A stretch of 64,000 nt of DNA from Saccharibacillus qingshengii (GCF_013185195.1 NZ_JAAZWC010000011.1:56624-120623); one strand, 5' to 3'; shown: positions 1 to 8,553, counted from the first letter of the stretch. Notes: a model not told the origin generated them from the letters alone. Made by a program: numbers and translations.

Positions 1-989
1 CGCTCGATCGCCGGGATTTTGCCCAGCAGCGGATCGGCTTGAAGCGCGGTGAGCAGCTTGTCGTCGCCGTAACCGACAATAAGGTCGACGTCGTTCAGTG
101 CCTGCGCGTTCTCGGCGCTCAGCTCCAGCGAGTAGCTGGTCGGGTCCGTAATCAGCGAAGTGATGCTCTCCGGATAAGTCAGGCCCATCTCTTCAAGGAA
201 CGAGACGCGGGTATCAACCGGCGTATAGATATGCAGTTTGGACAGATCGTCGGCCGAGAAATTGACCCAGGCGATTTTTTTGTCTTTCAACTGCGGATAA
301 GCGGCAAACTTCTCATTAATGAGCGCTTCCGTATCGGCGATCAATTTCTCGCCTTCGGCAGGCATGCCCATGCCTTCGGCGGTCAGCTGCACCTGTTCGC
401 GCCATTTGGTCGTCCAAGGGGACGTCGGATAAGCGACTACCGGAGCGATCTCGCTCAGGGTATCGTAATCTTCCTGCGTGATGCCCGAGTAAGCGGCCAG
501 AATCACATCCGGCTTGGCATCGGAGATCGCTTCGAAGTCGAGACCGTCCGTATCCTGGAATACGTTCGGATCGGCTGCGCCAAGCTCATCGAGCTTTTCC
601 TTCGTCCAAGGCAGCAGTCCGCTGCTGTCCTGTGCGCCGAAGTTGGCGGCGGAGAAACCGTCGGGAACGACGCCCAGAGCCAGCGCGACGTCCTGATTGC
701 CCCATTGGATCGTCACGATCCGTTCAGGCTTGCTCTCGATCACGGCTTCGCCCAGCGCGCCTTTGATCGTCAGCGGGTACTGCGTATCTGTGGTTTCCGC
801 AGCGGCGGAATCCGTTTTGGAAGTCTCTGCCGGAGCGGTCTCTGCCGGAGCGGTCTCGGCAGCGGCCGTATCCGTCGAAGCCGGAGCTGCTGCGGGTGCG
901 GCTTCTTTTGCGCCGCAGCCGACGAGCGCCAGGACCAGGATGATCGAGATGATGGCGGTAAGCAGCGAATATTTTCGGTTTGCGTTCAT
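1..989 (-). CDS. Siderophore ABC transporter substrate-binding lipoprotein (3' end cut by window)
   Basis: The gene reads leftwards from an ATG at 989 and leaves the window before its stop, giving 329 visible residues. The N-terminus is a lipoprotein signal: a basic start, a hydrophobic stretch, and a lipobox LVGC near residue 25. A Pro/Ala/Thr/Glu-rich spacer with a repeated AETAP unit follows. The body resembles the FecB/FhuD/BtuF family (PERIVTIQWGNQDVALALGV, then DVILAAYSGIT and ELSAENAQALNDVDLIVGYG). By family knowledge it binds ferric siderophores outside the membrane and passes them to a FecCD-type permease, which must lie outside this window. A perfect Fur box about 90 bp upstream supports iron repression. 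The exact ligand cannot be told. Confidence 0.85.
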   Translation of the reverse strand, partial: MNANRKYSLLTAIISIILVLALVGCGAKEAAPAAAPASTDTAAAETAPAETAPAETSKTDSAAAETTDTQYPLTIKGALGEAVIESKPERIVTIQWGNQDVALALGVVPDGFSAANFGAQDSSGLLPWTKEKLDELGAADPNVFQDTDGLDFEAISDAKPDVILAAYSGITQEDYDTLSEIAPVVAYPTSPWTTKWREQVQLTAEGMGMPAEGEKLIADTEALINEKFAAYPQLKDKKIAWVNFSADDLSKLHIYTPVDTRVSFLEEMGLTYPESITSLITDPTSYSLELSAENAQALNDVDLIVGYGDDKLLTALQADPLLGKIPAIE

Positions 990-1080
990 GATGGACCCCT
1001 CTCTGAATCGATAAGCATATTTTGTTGTACAAGAAAGCTCTAAACTGAATAAAAAACCAATAACTTTGATAAAACCATCT

Positions 1081-1095
1081 TGATAATGATTATCA
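1081..1095 (-). promoter_or_regulatory. Fur box
   Basis: TGATAATGATTATCA is a perfect 7-1-7 inverted repeat matching the classical Fur operator. It lies 92 bp before the start codon of the siderophore-binding lipoprotein. The rest of the gap from 990 to 1249 is AT-rich next to this site and holds no gene that I can support. Confidence 0.85.
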
Positions 1096-1257
1096 ACATC
1101 ACTAAATATATCGGCATACTAGATGAACTGTCAATCAAAAGTTTACAGGTACCCAATCGGATCAGGATGTATGTTCATAAACGTTCGGAGTCCGAGAAGA
1201 AGGGCGGGAACGCAAAAAGCGGAGCGAAGCGCGAATCTTTATCGGGAAAATAAATAA

Positions 1258-1282
1258 AACCCCCGGACTGCGTCCGGAGGTT
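1258..1282 (-). terminator. Intrinsic terminator of the GAF histidine kinase gene
   Basis: On the minus strand CCTCCGGAC and GTCCGGGG form a stem with a GCA loop, followed by GGTTTTATTTATTTT. It lies about 85 bp beyond the kinase stop codon. Confidence 0.8.
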
Positions 1283-1366
1283 GAAGAATAAGAAAAAAGC
1301 GAGAAAGCTTCAAGTTCCTTAGATTTTGAATCCGCTCACCGCTCGGTGCAAATGGTCGGCCCGAAT

Positions 1367-2686
1367 TCAATATCCCCAAGCTTTCTCGGGAAGTCTCAGG
1401 GGAAGGCTAAAAGCAAAGCAGGTTCCGGCCGCCGACGAATGCCTCAGCCGGAGCTGCCCGTTCATCAGATTCACCAGCTGTTTGCAGATCGACAAGCCGA
1501 GGCCCGTGCCGCCGTAGCGGTTGACGTAATTGGCCGTGTGCAGCTGCGTAAACGCCTGGAACAGAAGCGGCTGCTTGTCGGCGGCGATGCCGCTTCCCGT
1601 ATCGGTGACAGTAAAAGTCAGATAGGAACCGCCTTGTTCGACCAGGCCGGCCGACTCGACGGGAGACACGGACAAGGTTTCAAAAGTCTCGCCGTGCGCT
1701 TGATCCAGCCAAGGACCGCCGCTAGGCGAGACGCTGGCTTCGATCCGGATCTCGCCTTTTTCCGTAAACTTGAGCGCATTCGACAGCAGATTGACGAGAA
1801 CCTGCCGGATCTTGTTCTCGTCCCCGATCCACAGGTCCGGTACGCCGCCCGCGATGATCTCGTTCAGTCCGACGTTCTTGGGATCGGCTTCGGCCCGGAA
1901 CAGCTGCACCACTTCGGACAGACACCCTCTCAGCGAAAAAGGTTCGTGCACGACCTCCATTTTGCCGGAATCGAGCTTGGAGTAATCCAGAATCTGATTG
2001 AGGATCGTCATCAGGGAGCGTCCGCTGCCGTGGATCAGATTCAGATATTGGGTCTGCTGGTCCGACAGCGGAGTGGCCTGCAGCATCTCGCCCATATTCA
2101 GGATCGCATTCATGGGCGTCCGGATTTCGTGGCTCAGAATCGCCAGCAGGTTCGCTTTTTCCTCCAGGGCCCGTGCCCGCTCCTGTTCGGATTCCCGCCA
2201 TTTCAGATAGGTTTGATCCAGGTCCAGCATATTTTCAAAAAAAGCGGCCAAAGACTGCAGCAGTTCGACATCGTGCGGCTGATACGCGTAGAAGTTGTCG
2301 TCAAAAGCGCACAGCGAACCGAATACATGGCCGTCGCGGTCTTTGATCGTAACGCCCATAAACGAGCAGCCGCCGATAAACGGGGTGACGTCCATATCGC
2401 GCGTGAGCGGATGGGTGCGATTATCGTCGATCACAAGCGGGTGCGGGCCGTTCTCCGTCACCAGATGGCAGTAGGAGTCGGTATGATCGATCACAAGCCC
2501 TTCCTGCAAAATGACGGCGCTTCGGTTGATGGTATTCAGGACTTTGGTCTCATACTCATCGCTTAAGGCGATACAAAAAGTATTGGCGGGGATGATTTTG
2601 CAGGCGGTATCTATAATCTGTGCAGCGGATACATATAATTTCTCGGATAAGACGTCCATGACGTCGATATAACTGGTCTTGAGCAA
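1367..2686 (-). CDS. GAF-domain sensor histidine kinase (soluble)
   Basis: The product is 439 residues from a TTG start at 2686, chosen because GGAGGT lies 5 nt before it; the frame is open further upstream but without a ribosome binding site. Residues about 20-165 form a GAF-type sensor (GCSFMGVTIKDRDGHVFGS). A short coiled coil leads to a HisKA domain with the phosphoacceptor box LSHEIRTPMNAIL and a HATPase with the N box (NLLSNALKFTEKG), DTGSGIA and GGTGLGLSI. There is no transmembrane segment and no receiver domain, so it should sense a cytoplasmic signal and pass phosphate to a separate regulator. No response regulator is adjacent, so it is an orphan here. Confidence 0.85.
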   Translation of the reverse strand: MLKTSYIDVMDVLSEKLYVSAAQIIDTACKIIPANTFCIALSDEYETKVLNTINRSAVILQEGLVIDHTDSYCHLVTENGPHPLVIDDNRTHPLTRDMDVTPFIGGCSFMGVTIKDRDGHVFGSLCAFDDNFYAYQPHDVELLQSLAAFFENMLDLDQTYLKWRESEQERARALEEKANLLAILSHEIRTPMNAILNMGEMLQATPLSDQQTQYLNLIHGSGRSLMTILNQILDYSKLDSGKMEVVHEPFSLRGCLSEVVQLFRAEADPKNVGLNEIIAGGVPDLWIGDENKIRQVLVNLLSNALKFTEKGEIRIEASVSPSGGPWLDQAHGETFETLSVSPVESAGLVEQGGSYLTFTVTDTGSGIAADKQPLLFQAFTQLHTANYVNRYGGTGLGLSICKQLVNLMNGQLRLRHSSAAGTCFAFSLPLRLPEKAWGY

Positions 2687-2963
2687 AACGCACCTCCGGG
2701 TGAACAAAACCTTGCAAGGAAGATCTTGAAATAAGGGTAGATGAAGCTGTATATCAAGGATGGATTTTACGGGAGAAAAAGAGGGATAAAAAGTTGAGTA
2801 AGTCTGAAAAAACGTCAAATCGGGATATGGTTTACATAAACCTTCATTTCGGAAAGCTAAACAGTTCATTCGACAAAGGCCGTGCAAAAAATGTCGAAAT
2901 AACAAGCTTCGTTTCGCATTGCCAAGTCGAACCGGATTCGTTATGCTGGATTCAAACCAAATA

Positions 2964-3054
2964 GGAATGCGGGTGCTGGATGAAGTCCGGCTGAGATGGA
3001 AGCCTTATGCTTTCGGACCGTTAATCTGATCCAGGTAATGCTGGCGTAGAGAAC
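2964..3054 (+). promoter_or_regulatory. TPP riboswitch (THI element)
   Basis: The stretch carries the conserved TPP aptamer parts in order: GCGGGTGCTG, then CTGAGA at 2991-2996, then CTGATC around 3025 and TAATGCTGGCGTAGAGAA at 3037-3054. A terminator hairpin follows at once and thiF begins 107 nt later. Thiamine pyrophosphate binding should favour the terminator and shut off the thi operon. Known: this architecture is standard in Firmicutes; the gating itself is inferred. Confidence 0.95.
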
Positions 3055-3069
3055 CTCATTCGAATTGTT

Positions 3070-3103
3070 CAAGCCATTCGTGTATTCTCGAGTGGCTTTT
3101 TTG
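3070..3103 (+). terminator. Riboswitch-gated intrinsic terminator
   Basis: AAGCCATTCG pairs with CGAGTGGCTT (one G-U pair) around a TGTATTCT loop, followed by a run of six T. It sits between the TPP aptamer and thiF, as expected for transcription attenuation. Confidence 0.9.
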
Positions 3104-3160
3104 TATATTCGCAGCCCATAGAGGGTCTTCGCCGGCAGAATCCGGGACGAGGAGGACGAG

Positions 3161-4252
3161 ATGCCGAACAATCAAGCCGAGCCAGCCAAACAGACAGAAA
3201 CGATGCGGCACACACACGCTCCTTCGGGAACGCCGAGTGAAGACAATGAAAGGTATTCGCGCCAGATCCGATTTGCGCCGATCGGCGCCTGCGGGCAGGA
3301 GAAGCTGGCGCAGCGTTCGGTCGGCATCGTTGGGATGGGCGCTCTCGGGACGGTGCTGGCCAATCATATGGTTCGGTCGGGCGTCGGTCGGGTGCGGCTC
3401 ATCGACCGGGATTACGTAGAGCGCAGCAATCTGCAGAGGCAGATGCTGTACGACGAAGAGGATGCCGAGCAGTCGCTGCCCAAAGTAGTCGCGGCGGAGC
3501 GCAGGCTGCGGCGGATCAATTCGTCTGTGACCGTGGAAGCGATCTTCGCCGACGCTAGGCCGGGCAATATCGCAGAACTGCTGGAAGGTCTCGACCTGGT
3601 TCTGGACGGGACGGACAATTTCCGGACAAGATTTCTGCTGAACGACGCCTGCTATCAAGCGGGAATTCCGTTCGTATACGGCGGAGCGGTAGGCTCGCGC
3701 GGGATGAGCGCAATCTTCGTGCCCGGCGAGACGCCGTGTCTGCGCTGTTTGATTCCCGAAGCCGATTCCGGCGGGGAAACGTGCGATACGGTCGGCGTCA
3801 TCTCGCCGATTGTCGATATTGTCGCTTCCTATCAAGCGGTCGAAGCGCTCAAATTCCTGGTCGGCGACGCGCAGGCGAGGCGGGAAACACTGCTGTCGCT
3901 GGACATCTGGACCAACCGCGGCCATGAACTGCCGGCGGCGCGGAAGAGAAGCGGCTGCCCGTGCTGCGATCTCCAGGAGTATCCGGCGCTCCAGCTTGCG
4001 GAAGAGACCACCTTGTTGCTGTGCGGACGGGATTCGATCCAGATCACGGGGCATGCGCCGTTCGATCTGGAACGCTGGAGCCTTCAGCTGCAGCCGGCGT
4101 CGCGGAGTCTCAAGGTCAATCCGTATCTGATCCGCGCCGAACTGTCGGAGCACGAACGGATTGTCTTGTTTGCGGACGGACGGGTGTTGGTGCAGGGGAC
4201 GGACGATCCGGTCCGCGCCCGGACGATTTATGACCGGTATATCGGAAGCTGA
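3161..4252 (+). CDS. thiF: ThiF/MoeB-family sulfur-carrier adenylyltransferase
   Basis: This 363-residue protein starts at an ATG after GAGGAGGACGAG. It is an E1-like enzyme that adenylates the C-terminal glycine of ThiS before sulfur transfer in thiazole synthesis. The nucleotide-binding loop is VGIVGMGALGT, the Arg/Asn-rich motif is RSNLQRQML, and GTDNFRTR and YGGAVGSRG are canonical. GGETCDTVG carries the expected reactive Cys, and CLRC with CPCC are the two zinc-binding Cys pairs. A C-terminal extension of about 90 residues beyond CPCC has no domain that I recognise and is longer than in E. coli ThiF. It is the first gene of the riboswitch operon. MoeB activity cannot be excluded, but the context argues for ThiF. 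Confidence 0.9.
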   Translation: MPNNQAEPAKQTETMRHTHAPSGTPSEDNERYSRQIRFAPIGACGQEKLAQRSVGIVGMGALGTVLANHMVRSGVGRVRLIDRDYVERSNLQRQMLYDEEDAEQSLPKVVAAERRLRRINSSVTVEAIFADARPGNIAELLEGLDLVLDGTDNFRTRFLLNDACYQAGIPFVYGGAVGSRGMSAIFVPGETPCLRCLIPEADSGGETCDTVGVISPIVDIVASYQAVEALKFLVGDAQARRETLLSLDIWTNRGHELPAARKRSGCPCCDLQEYPALQLAEETTLLLCGRDSIQITGHAPFDLERWSLQLQPASRSLKVNPYLIRAELSEHERIVLFADGRVLVQGTDDPVRARTIYDRYIGS

Positions 4253-4307
4253 GACGGATCCGGGGGTATAGACCGGGTGATGTTTCGATCAAAAGGAGGC
4301 GGGCAAG

Positions 4308-4931
4308 ATGATGGATTTCAGCTTGTATGCGATCACCGGAGAAAACTTTCATCCGGGGCGCGAACTTGTGGACGTGATGGAACAGGCGATCATCGGAGGC
4401 GCGGATATCCTTCAATTTCGCGACAAACACAGCGGGAAAGAAGAACTGCTGCGCAAAGCCAAAGCGCTGCGGGAGCTGACCCGGCGCTACGGGATTCCTT
4501 TTATCGTCAACGATCATGTCGATCTGGCGCTTGAAGTGGACGCGGACGGTATTCATCTGGGCCAGGGCGATCTGCCGCTTGAAGAAGCGCGGCGCCGGGT
4601 AGGCGGCAGGATCATCGGGATTTCGACGCATGTCATCGAAGAAGCGCTGCTGGCGCAGGAGCAGGGAGCGGACTATATCGGAGCGGGTCCGGTCTACGCC
4701 ACGCAGACCAAAGCGGACGTCGTCGATCCAGTCGGACTGTCTTATATCCGCGAGGTGGCGGAGCGGATCTCGATTCCGTTCGTGGCGATCGGGGGGATCA
4801 AGCTTGGCAATGCGGACGAAGTGATCCGGGCGGGAGCTTCGCGCCTCTGCGCCGTCAGCGAGATTGTCGGCAGCTCCGATCCCGCGGAAGCGTGCAGAGC
4901 GTTTATTCGCAAGCTGGAGAAGAAAGGGTGA
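4308..4931 (+). CDS. thiE: Thiamine phosphate synthase
   Basis: This 207-residue protein has AAAGGAGGCGGGCAAG before its ATG. It joins the thiazole phosphate and hydroxymethylpyrimidine pyrophosphate to make thiamine phosphate. The TIM-barrel signatures are clear: LQFRDKHSG, IVNDHVDLAL, DGIHLGQGDLP, GISTHVIEEA, DYIGAGPVYATQTK and FVAIGGIKLGN. The length matches the family (about 210). It could be read as TenI, a thiazole tautomerase of the same fold, but the QxRxK-type pyrophosphate-binding segment and the NDH motif favour ThiE. Its stop is 7 nt before thiS, so translation is probably coupled. Confidence 0.88.
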   Translation: MMDFSLYAITGENFHPGRELVDVMEQAIIGGADILQFRDKHSGKEELLRKAKALRELTRRYGIPFIVNDHVDLALEVDADGIHLGQGDLPLEEARRRVGGRIIGISTHVIEEALLAQEQGADYIGAGPVYATQTKADVVDPVGLSYIREVAERISIPFVAIGGIKLGNADEVIRAGASRLCAVSEIVGSSDPAEACRAFIRKLEKKG

Positions 4932-4938
4932 GGCGGGA

Positions 4939-5136
4939 ATGGAACTGATCGTCAACGGAACCAAGCGGGAGCTGGATGCCGTGAATATCGCGGATGTGGT
5001 GGAGCGGCTCGGCCTTGCCGGGCGGCCGGTCGTAGCGGAGGTCGAAGGCGAAGTCCTGTATTCGGAGCAGTGGGAATCGGCGGAAGTGAAGCCGGGAATG
5101 AAGATCGAATTGGTGCATTTTGTGGGAGGAGGCTGA
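4939..5136 (+). CDS. thiS: Sulfur carrier protein ThiS
   Basis: This 65-residue ubiquitin-like protein starts at an ATG at 4939, a few bases after a GAGGCGGGA ribosome binding site; a longer reading frame into thiE has no start signal. It begins MELIVNGTKREL and ends VHFVGGG. The terminal Gly-Gly is the site that ThiF adenylates and that is then thiocarboxylated to donate sulfur to ThiG. It lies between thiE and thiG, and its stop overlaps the thiG ribosome binding site. Confidence 0.92.
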   Translation: MELIVNGTKRELDAVNIADVVERLGLAGRPVVAEVEGEVLYSEQWESAEVKPGMKIELVHFVGGG

Positions 5137-5140
5137 AACG

Positions 5141-5938
5141 ATGAGCGAACACAGAGGGTCATCCGGCGATGTCTGGAGTATCGGCGGCCAAGAGATGCAG
5201 TCGCGATTTTTCCTCGGAACGGGGCTGTTCCCCAATCCGTTCGTCCAGAATGAAGCGATCGCCGCTTCCGGAGCGGAAGTGTTGACGTTCGCGATCCGAA
5301 GAGTGGATCTCGAAGCGGCGGAAGACGACTCGATCCTTCAGCATCTGGAGCCGGGCGCGTTCCGGTTTCTGCCGAATACGTCCGGTTCGCGGACAGCGGA
5401 GGAAGCGGTGCGTATCGCGCGCCTGGCACGGGCGTCCGGTCTCAGCGACTGGATCAAGGTCGAGATCAGCGCGGACGGGCGGACGCTGCTGCCCGACCCG
5501 CTCGAAACGCTGCGGGCTACAGAGATTCTGGTCAAGGAAGGCTTCACGGTGCTGCCGTACACGTCGGACGATCCCGTTATCTGCCGCCGGCTCGCGGAGG
5601 CGGGGGCGGCCGCGGTCATGCCCGGCGGGGCCCCGATCGGGACGGGACTCGGGATCTTGAATCCCTACAATATCGGCTTGATTGTCGAAGAGTCGGCGGT
5701 GCCGGTCATCGTCGACGCGGGTCTCGGCACGGCGAGCGACGCGGCGCTTGCGATGGAACTCGGCGCGGCGGCGATCCTGATGAACACGCCGGTCGCCAAA
5801 GCCCAGGACCCCGTCGGTATGGCCCGGGCGATGAGACTTGCGATCGAAGGCGGGCGGCTTGCGTATCTGTCGGGCCGCATGTCCAAGAAGCGCTACGCTT
5901 CGGCCAGCAGCGGCTTCGAGTCGCTGATCGTCGAATGA
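5141..5938 (+). CDS. thiG: Thiazole synthase
   Basis: This protein has 265 residues from the ATG at 5141, which follows GGGAGGAGGC with good spacing; a start 21 nt earlier would overlap thiS and lacks a site. ThiG condenses deoxyxylulose 5-phosphate, dehydroglycine and ThiS thiocarboxylate into the thiazole. Signatures are SRFFLGTGLFP, VLTFAIRRVDL, LPNTSGSRTAEEAVR, DWIKVEISAD, AVMPGGAPIGTGLGI, VIVDAGLGTASDAALAMELG and MNTPVAKAQDPVGMA. Length is typical. Neighbours thiS and thiO supply its two co-substrates. Confidence 0.95.
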   Translation: MSEHRGSSGDVWSIGGQEMQSRFFLGTGLFPNPFVQNEAIAASGAEVLTFAIRRVDLEAAEDDSILQHLEPGAFRFLPNTSGSRTAEEAVRIARLARASGLSDWIKVEISADGRTLLPDPLETLRATEILVKEGFTVLPYTSDDPVICRRLAEAGAAAVMPGGAPIGTGLGILNPYNIGLIVEESAVPVIVDAGLGTASDAALAMELGAAAILMNTPVAKAQDPVGMARAMRLAIEGGRLAYLSGRMSKKRYASASSGFESLIVE

Positions 5939-5975
5939 ACCAAACCGAAGGTCGAGCGGCAGAGGAGGAGAGCGG

Positions 5976-7241
5976 ATGAGCGATTCGTTTATTGTGCTCG
6001 GCGGAGGAATCGTCGGGCTGTCCTGCGCCCTGGAACTGCGGCTGCGCGGAGCGGACGTCAGACTGCTGGAGTCCGGAGACTGCGGCGGCCAGGCTTCCGG
6101 AGCGGCGGCCGGCATGCTGGCGCCGTATTCGGAAAATCCGGAAGCGCCGGACGAGTTCTTCCGGCTGTGCCGGGAAAGCTTGGAGCTGTACCCGGATTGG
6201 CAGCGGCAGGTCCGGGAGCTGTCCGGCCTGGACTTCGAGTACACGAACTGCGGCAGTCTGTACGCCGCTTATCACGAAGCGGATGTGCAGGCGCTGGAGA
6301 ACCGTCTGGATTGGCAGCGCAAGCACGGGTCGAGCGGCGAGATTTTGCGCGGCGCGGCTTTGACGGCGGCCGAGCCGGGGCTTGCGCGAAGCGCGGTGGC
6401 GGCGCTGCGGACGCCGCAGGAGAGCCATATCTACGCGCCGGACTTTGTCGAAGCGCTGAAGTCGGCCTGCCGGAAGGCCGGGGTGGATATCTGCGAACGG
6501 CTCGGAGAGCTTGAACCGACGCAGTGGGAACGCGGGGTGGAAGTCCGGGCCGCGGGCCGCGAAGGCATCGAGCGCCGGGCCGAAGGCACCGGCCGGAGCC
6601 TATCGGGCTGCGGAGAGCCTGAGCGGTTCGGACCGCAGGAGGCCGAAGCGGCCGGGGCAGTGCCGAGCAGTCTGACGGCCGCCGGCGGCCGGGTCTTCTG
6701 TGCGGACCGGCTGGTGGTCTGCACCGGAGCCTGGGCCGGAAGTCTGTCCGGCCGGTTGGGGCTGCGCCTGCCCGTGCAGCCGATTCGCGGGCAGATCTGC
6801 GCGTACGCATGGGGCGAAGACCGGGCGCCGGTGCGGCATATGATCTTCTGCAGCCAGGGCTATCTGGTGCAGAAAGCGAACGGGACCCTGGTCTGCGGCG
6901 CGTCGGAAGACGTCGCAGGCTTCGATACGAGCGTAACGGAGCGCGGCATCTCGCGCTTGATGCGCTGGAACAAGCGGGTGCTGCCCGCGCTCGAACAGGC
7001 GCAGCCGTTTCACCGCTGGGCGGGACTGCGCCCGGCTACGCTTGACGGCCGCCCGCTGATCGGGCGGCTGGAACGCGCGGAGCGCGTGATCTTCGCGGCG
7101 GGCCATTACCGCAACGGCATTCTGCTCAGCCCCGCGACCGCGAAGCAGGTCGCGGACTGCGCGGAAGGCCGTCCGGCGCAGCCTTGGCAGCGCGCTTTTC
7201 GGCCGGAGCGGTTCGGCGAAGCGGCGGCGAACCTGCGGTGA
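5976..7241 (+). CDS. thiO: Glycine oxidase
   Basis: This 421-residue FAD enzyme follows AGAGGAGGAGAGCGG. It oxidises glycine to iminoglycine (dehydroglycine), which ThiG uses. The Rossmann motif is VLGGGIVGLSCALEL, with GAAAGMLAPYSE, RGQICAY, GYLVQKANG and WAGLRPATLDGRPLIG. It exceeds B. subtilis ThiO (about 370 residues) by some 50. The extra part is a charged, Glu/Arg/Gly-rich stretch at residues about 190-230, before FCADRLVVCTGAWAG. It looks like an inserted loop on the substrate side. It is the last gene of the operon, and a terminator follows 12 nt after the stop. Confidence 0.9.
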   Translation: MSDSFIVLGGGIVGLSCALELRLRGADVRLLESGDCGGQASGAAAGMLAPYSENPEAPDEFFRLCRESLELYPDWQRQVRELSGLDFEYTNCGSLYAAYHEADVQALENRLDWQRKHGSSGEILRGAALTAAEPGLARSAVAALRTPQESHIYAPDFVEALKSACRKAGVDICERLGELEPTQWERGVEVRAAGREGIERRAEGTGRSLSGCGEPERFGPQEAEAAGAVPSSLTAAGGRVFCADRLVVCTGAWAGSLSGRLGLRLPVQPIRGQICAYAWGEDRAPVRHMIFCSQGYLVQKANGTLVCGASEDVAGFDTSVTERGISRLMRWNKRVLPALEQAQPFHRWAGLRPATLDGRPLIGRLERAERVIFAAGHYRNGILLSPATAKQVADCAEGRPAQPWQRAFRPERFGEAAANLR

Positions 7242-7252
7242 GCCGGTCGAGT

Positions 7253-7290
7253 GCGCTAACGGATCCTAGGAGACGTTAGCGCGCTTTTTT
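7253..7290 (+). terminator. Terminator of the thi operon
   Basis: GCGCTAACG pairs with CGTTAGCGC around GATCCTAGGAGA, followed by GCTTTTTTG. The stem is formed by copy 1 of the repeat described at 7256-7450. Confidence 0.85.
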
Positions 7291-7450
7291 GCGTTCCGCG
7301 GAATTCTAACGGATCGTACAGGTCATTAGCCGCTCGGATTCCGCAAAAAAGAAGCGGAAACCTTGTCTTTTTCCGGCTAAGAACCGCCTCGATCCGTTAA
7401 AAATTCAGGAAGCTGAAAATGGGCTTCTAAGAGTCGTCTCGATCCGTTAG
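7256..7450. repeat. Four copies of a 24-bp CTAACGGATC...TTAG intergenic repeat
   Basis: Two copies lie on the plus strand (7256-7279, 7306-7329) and two on the minus strand (7377-7400, 7427-7450). Each is 24 bp, begins (C/T)TAACGGATC and ends TTAG, with a variable centre. Start-to-start spacing is 50, 71 and 50 bp. The ends of each unit are partly self-complementary, and copy 1 serves as the thi terminator stem. No reading frame runs across them. Confidence 0.8.
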
Positions 7451-7860
7451 AGCGGGGTTGTTGCGAACTTCCCCCACTGCTCTGACCGCCGGAGCCGGCA
7501 GACCTGCGACGTTCCGCTTCGAGCCGGCTGCCGCGATCTTCCCGATCTTCATTCCTTGTCCCGCCGCCGCGCTTTTTCGACTCGGTGATTATTTTTGCGC
7601 TGCCGGGCTATTCCGACTCCGCAGCCGTCCTCCGATCGGCGTGCCTCGCATACCGTCCCCTGTTCGGTCTTTGCGCCGTCTGCGTTTCGGCGTAGAATAG
7701 AACCCGTAACCGCAGCACCGGGAGACGGAGTGAACCTTTTTCGCTTCGGATTCCGTCTTCGTTTAGGCTGCCTGTTCACTGCGGCTTTATTTTCTGCCAG
7801 ACTATCGACAACCGTTCGGACAACAGCTCCGCACGGTTTGAATAAAGGGGGAATCCTACG
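7451..7860. other. Gene-free stretch before the VanR-like regulator
   Basis: I see no convincing gene here. The open frames lack ribosome binding sites and family-like sequence. The end of the stretch supplies the ribosome binding site AAAGGGGG for the response regulator. The promoter of the regulator operon must lie here, but I could not assign clear -35 and -10 boxes. Confidence 0.5.
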
Positions 7861-8553
7861 ATGAAAGACGCCACTATCCTGATCGCCGACGACGAGAAAG
7901 AAATTGCCGATCTGGTCGCGCTGCATTTGGAGAAGGAAGGATACCGGACGCTGACGGCGCAGAACGGACGGGAAACCGTACGCCTGGTGCAGTCGCAGAA
8001 GATCGATCTGGTTCTGTTGGATATCATGATGCCGGAGATGGACGGATACGAAGTGACGCGGCAGATCCGCGAGCAGCACCGGATGCCGATTATTTTCCTC
8101 AGTGCGAAGACTTCGGATCTGGATAAGATCACGGGGCTTGTGATCGGCGCGGACGATTACATGACCAAGCCGTTCAACCCGATGGAGCTGGTCGCCCGGG
8201 TGAACGCGCAGATTCGCAGATCCACCGAGCTGAACGTGCCGGACAAACGAGACTCCGTGCTGGAAGCCGGCGGCCTGACGATCGATCCGGAGCGGCGCGA
8301 AGTGACCGTATACGGCCGCGTCGTCGAGCTGACGCCGAAAGAATTCGATATTTTGCATCTGCTCGCCGGCCATCCCAAGAAAGTGTTCAGCGCGGAAAAC
8401 ATTTTCGTCCACGTCTGGGGAGACGATTATTTCGAGAGCGGGAATACGGTGATGGTGCATATCCGGACACTGCGCCGCAAGCTTGGGGAAGATGTCGAGA
8501 AGAACAAATGGATCAAGACGGTCTGGGGTGTCGGGTACGCATTCAATGGCTAG
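7861..8553 (+). CDS. OmpR-family response regulator, VanR-like
   Basis: This 230-residue protein has a receiver domain with the acidic pair DDE, phosphoacceptor D54 in LVLLDIMMPEMDG and the conserved K of YMTKPFNPMEL. A winged-helix DNA-binding domain follows (VELTPKEFDILHLLAGHPKKVFSAENIF, then MVHIRTLRRKLGED and TVWGVGYAFNG). The pattern is close to VanR-type regulators. Its stop overlaps the start of the kinase gene, so the two are translationally coupled. The likely target is the carboxypeptidase gene just downstream, which has its own gap for a promoter. Confidence 0.88.
   Translation: MKDATILIADDEKEIADLVALHLEKEGYRTLTAQNGRETVRLVQSQKIDLVLLDIMMPEMDGYEVTRQIREQHRMPIIFLSAKTSDLDKITGLVIGADDYMTKPFNPMELVARVNAQIRRSTELNVPDKRDSVLEAGGLTIDPERREVTVYGRVVELTPKEFDILHLLAGHPKKVFSAENIFVHVWGDDYFESGNTVMVHIRTLRRKLGEDVEKNKWIKTVWGVGYAFNG

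Noticed and set aside
7256..7450. CRISPR array
   Set aside because: Only four 24-bp copies in two orientations with unequal spacing and no cas genes.
7458..7700. 80-codon frame after the repeat cluster
   Set aside because: No ribosome binding site, low-complexity Pro/Ala/Arg composition, no similarity.
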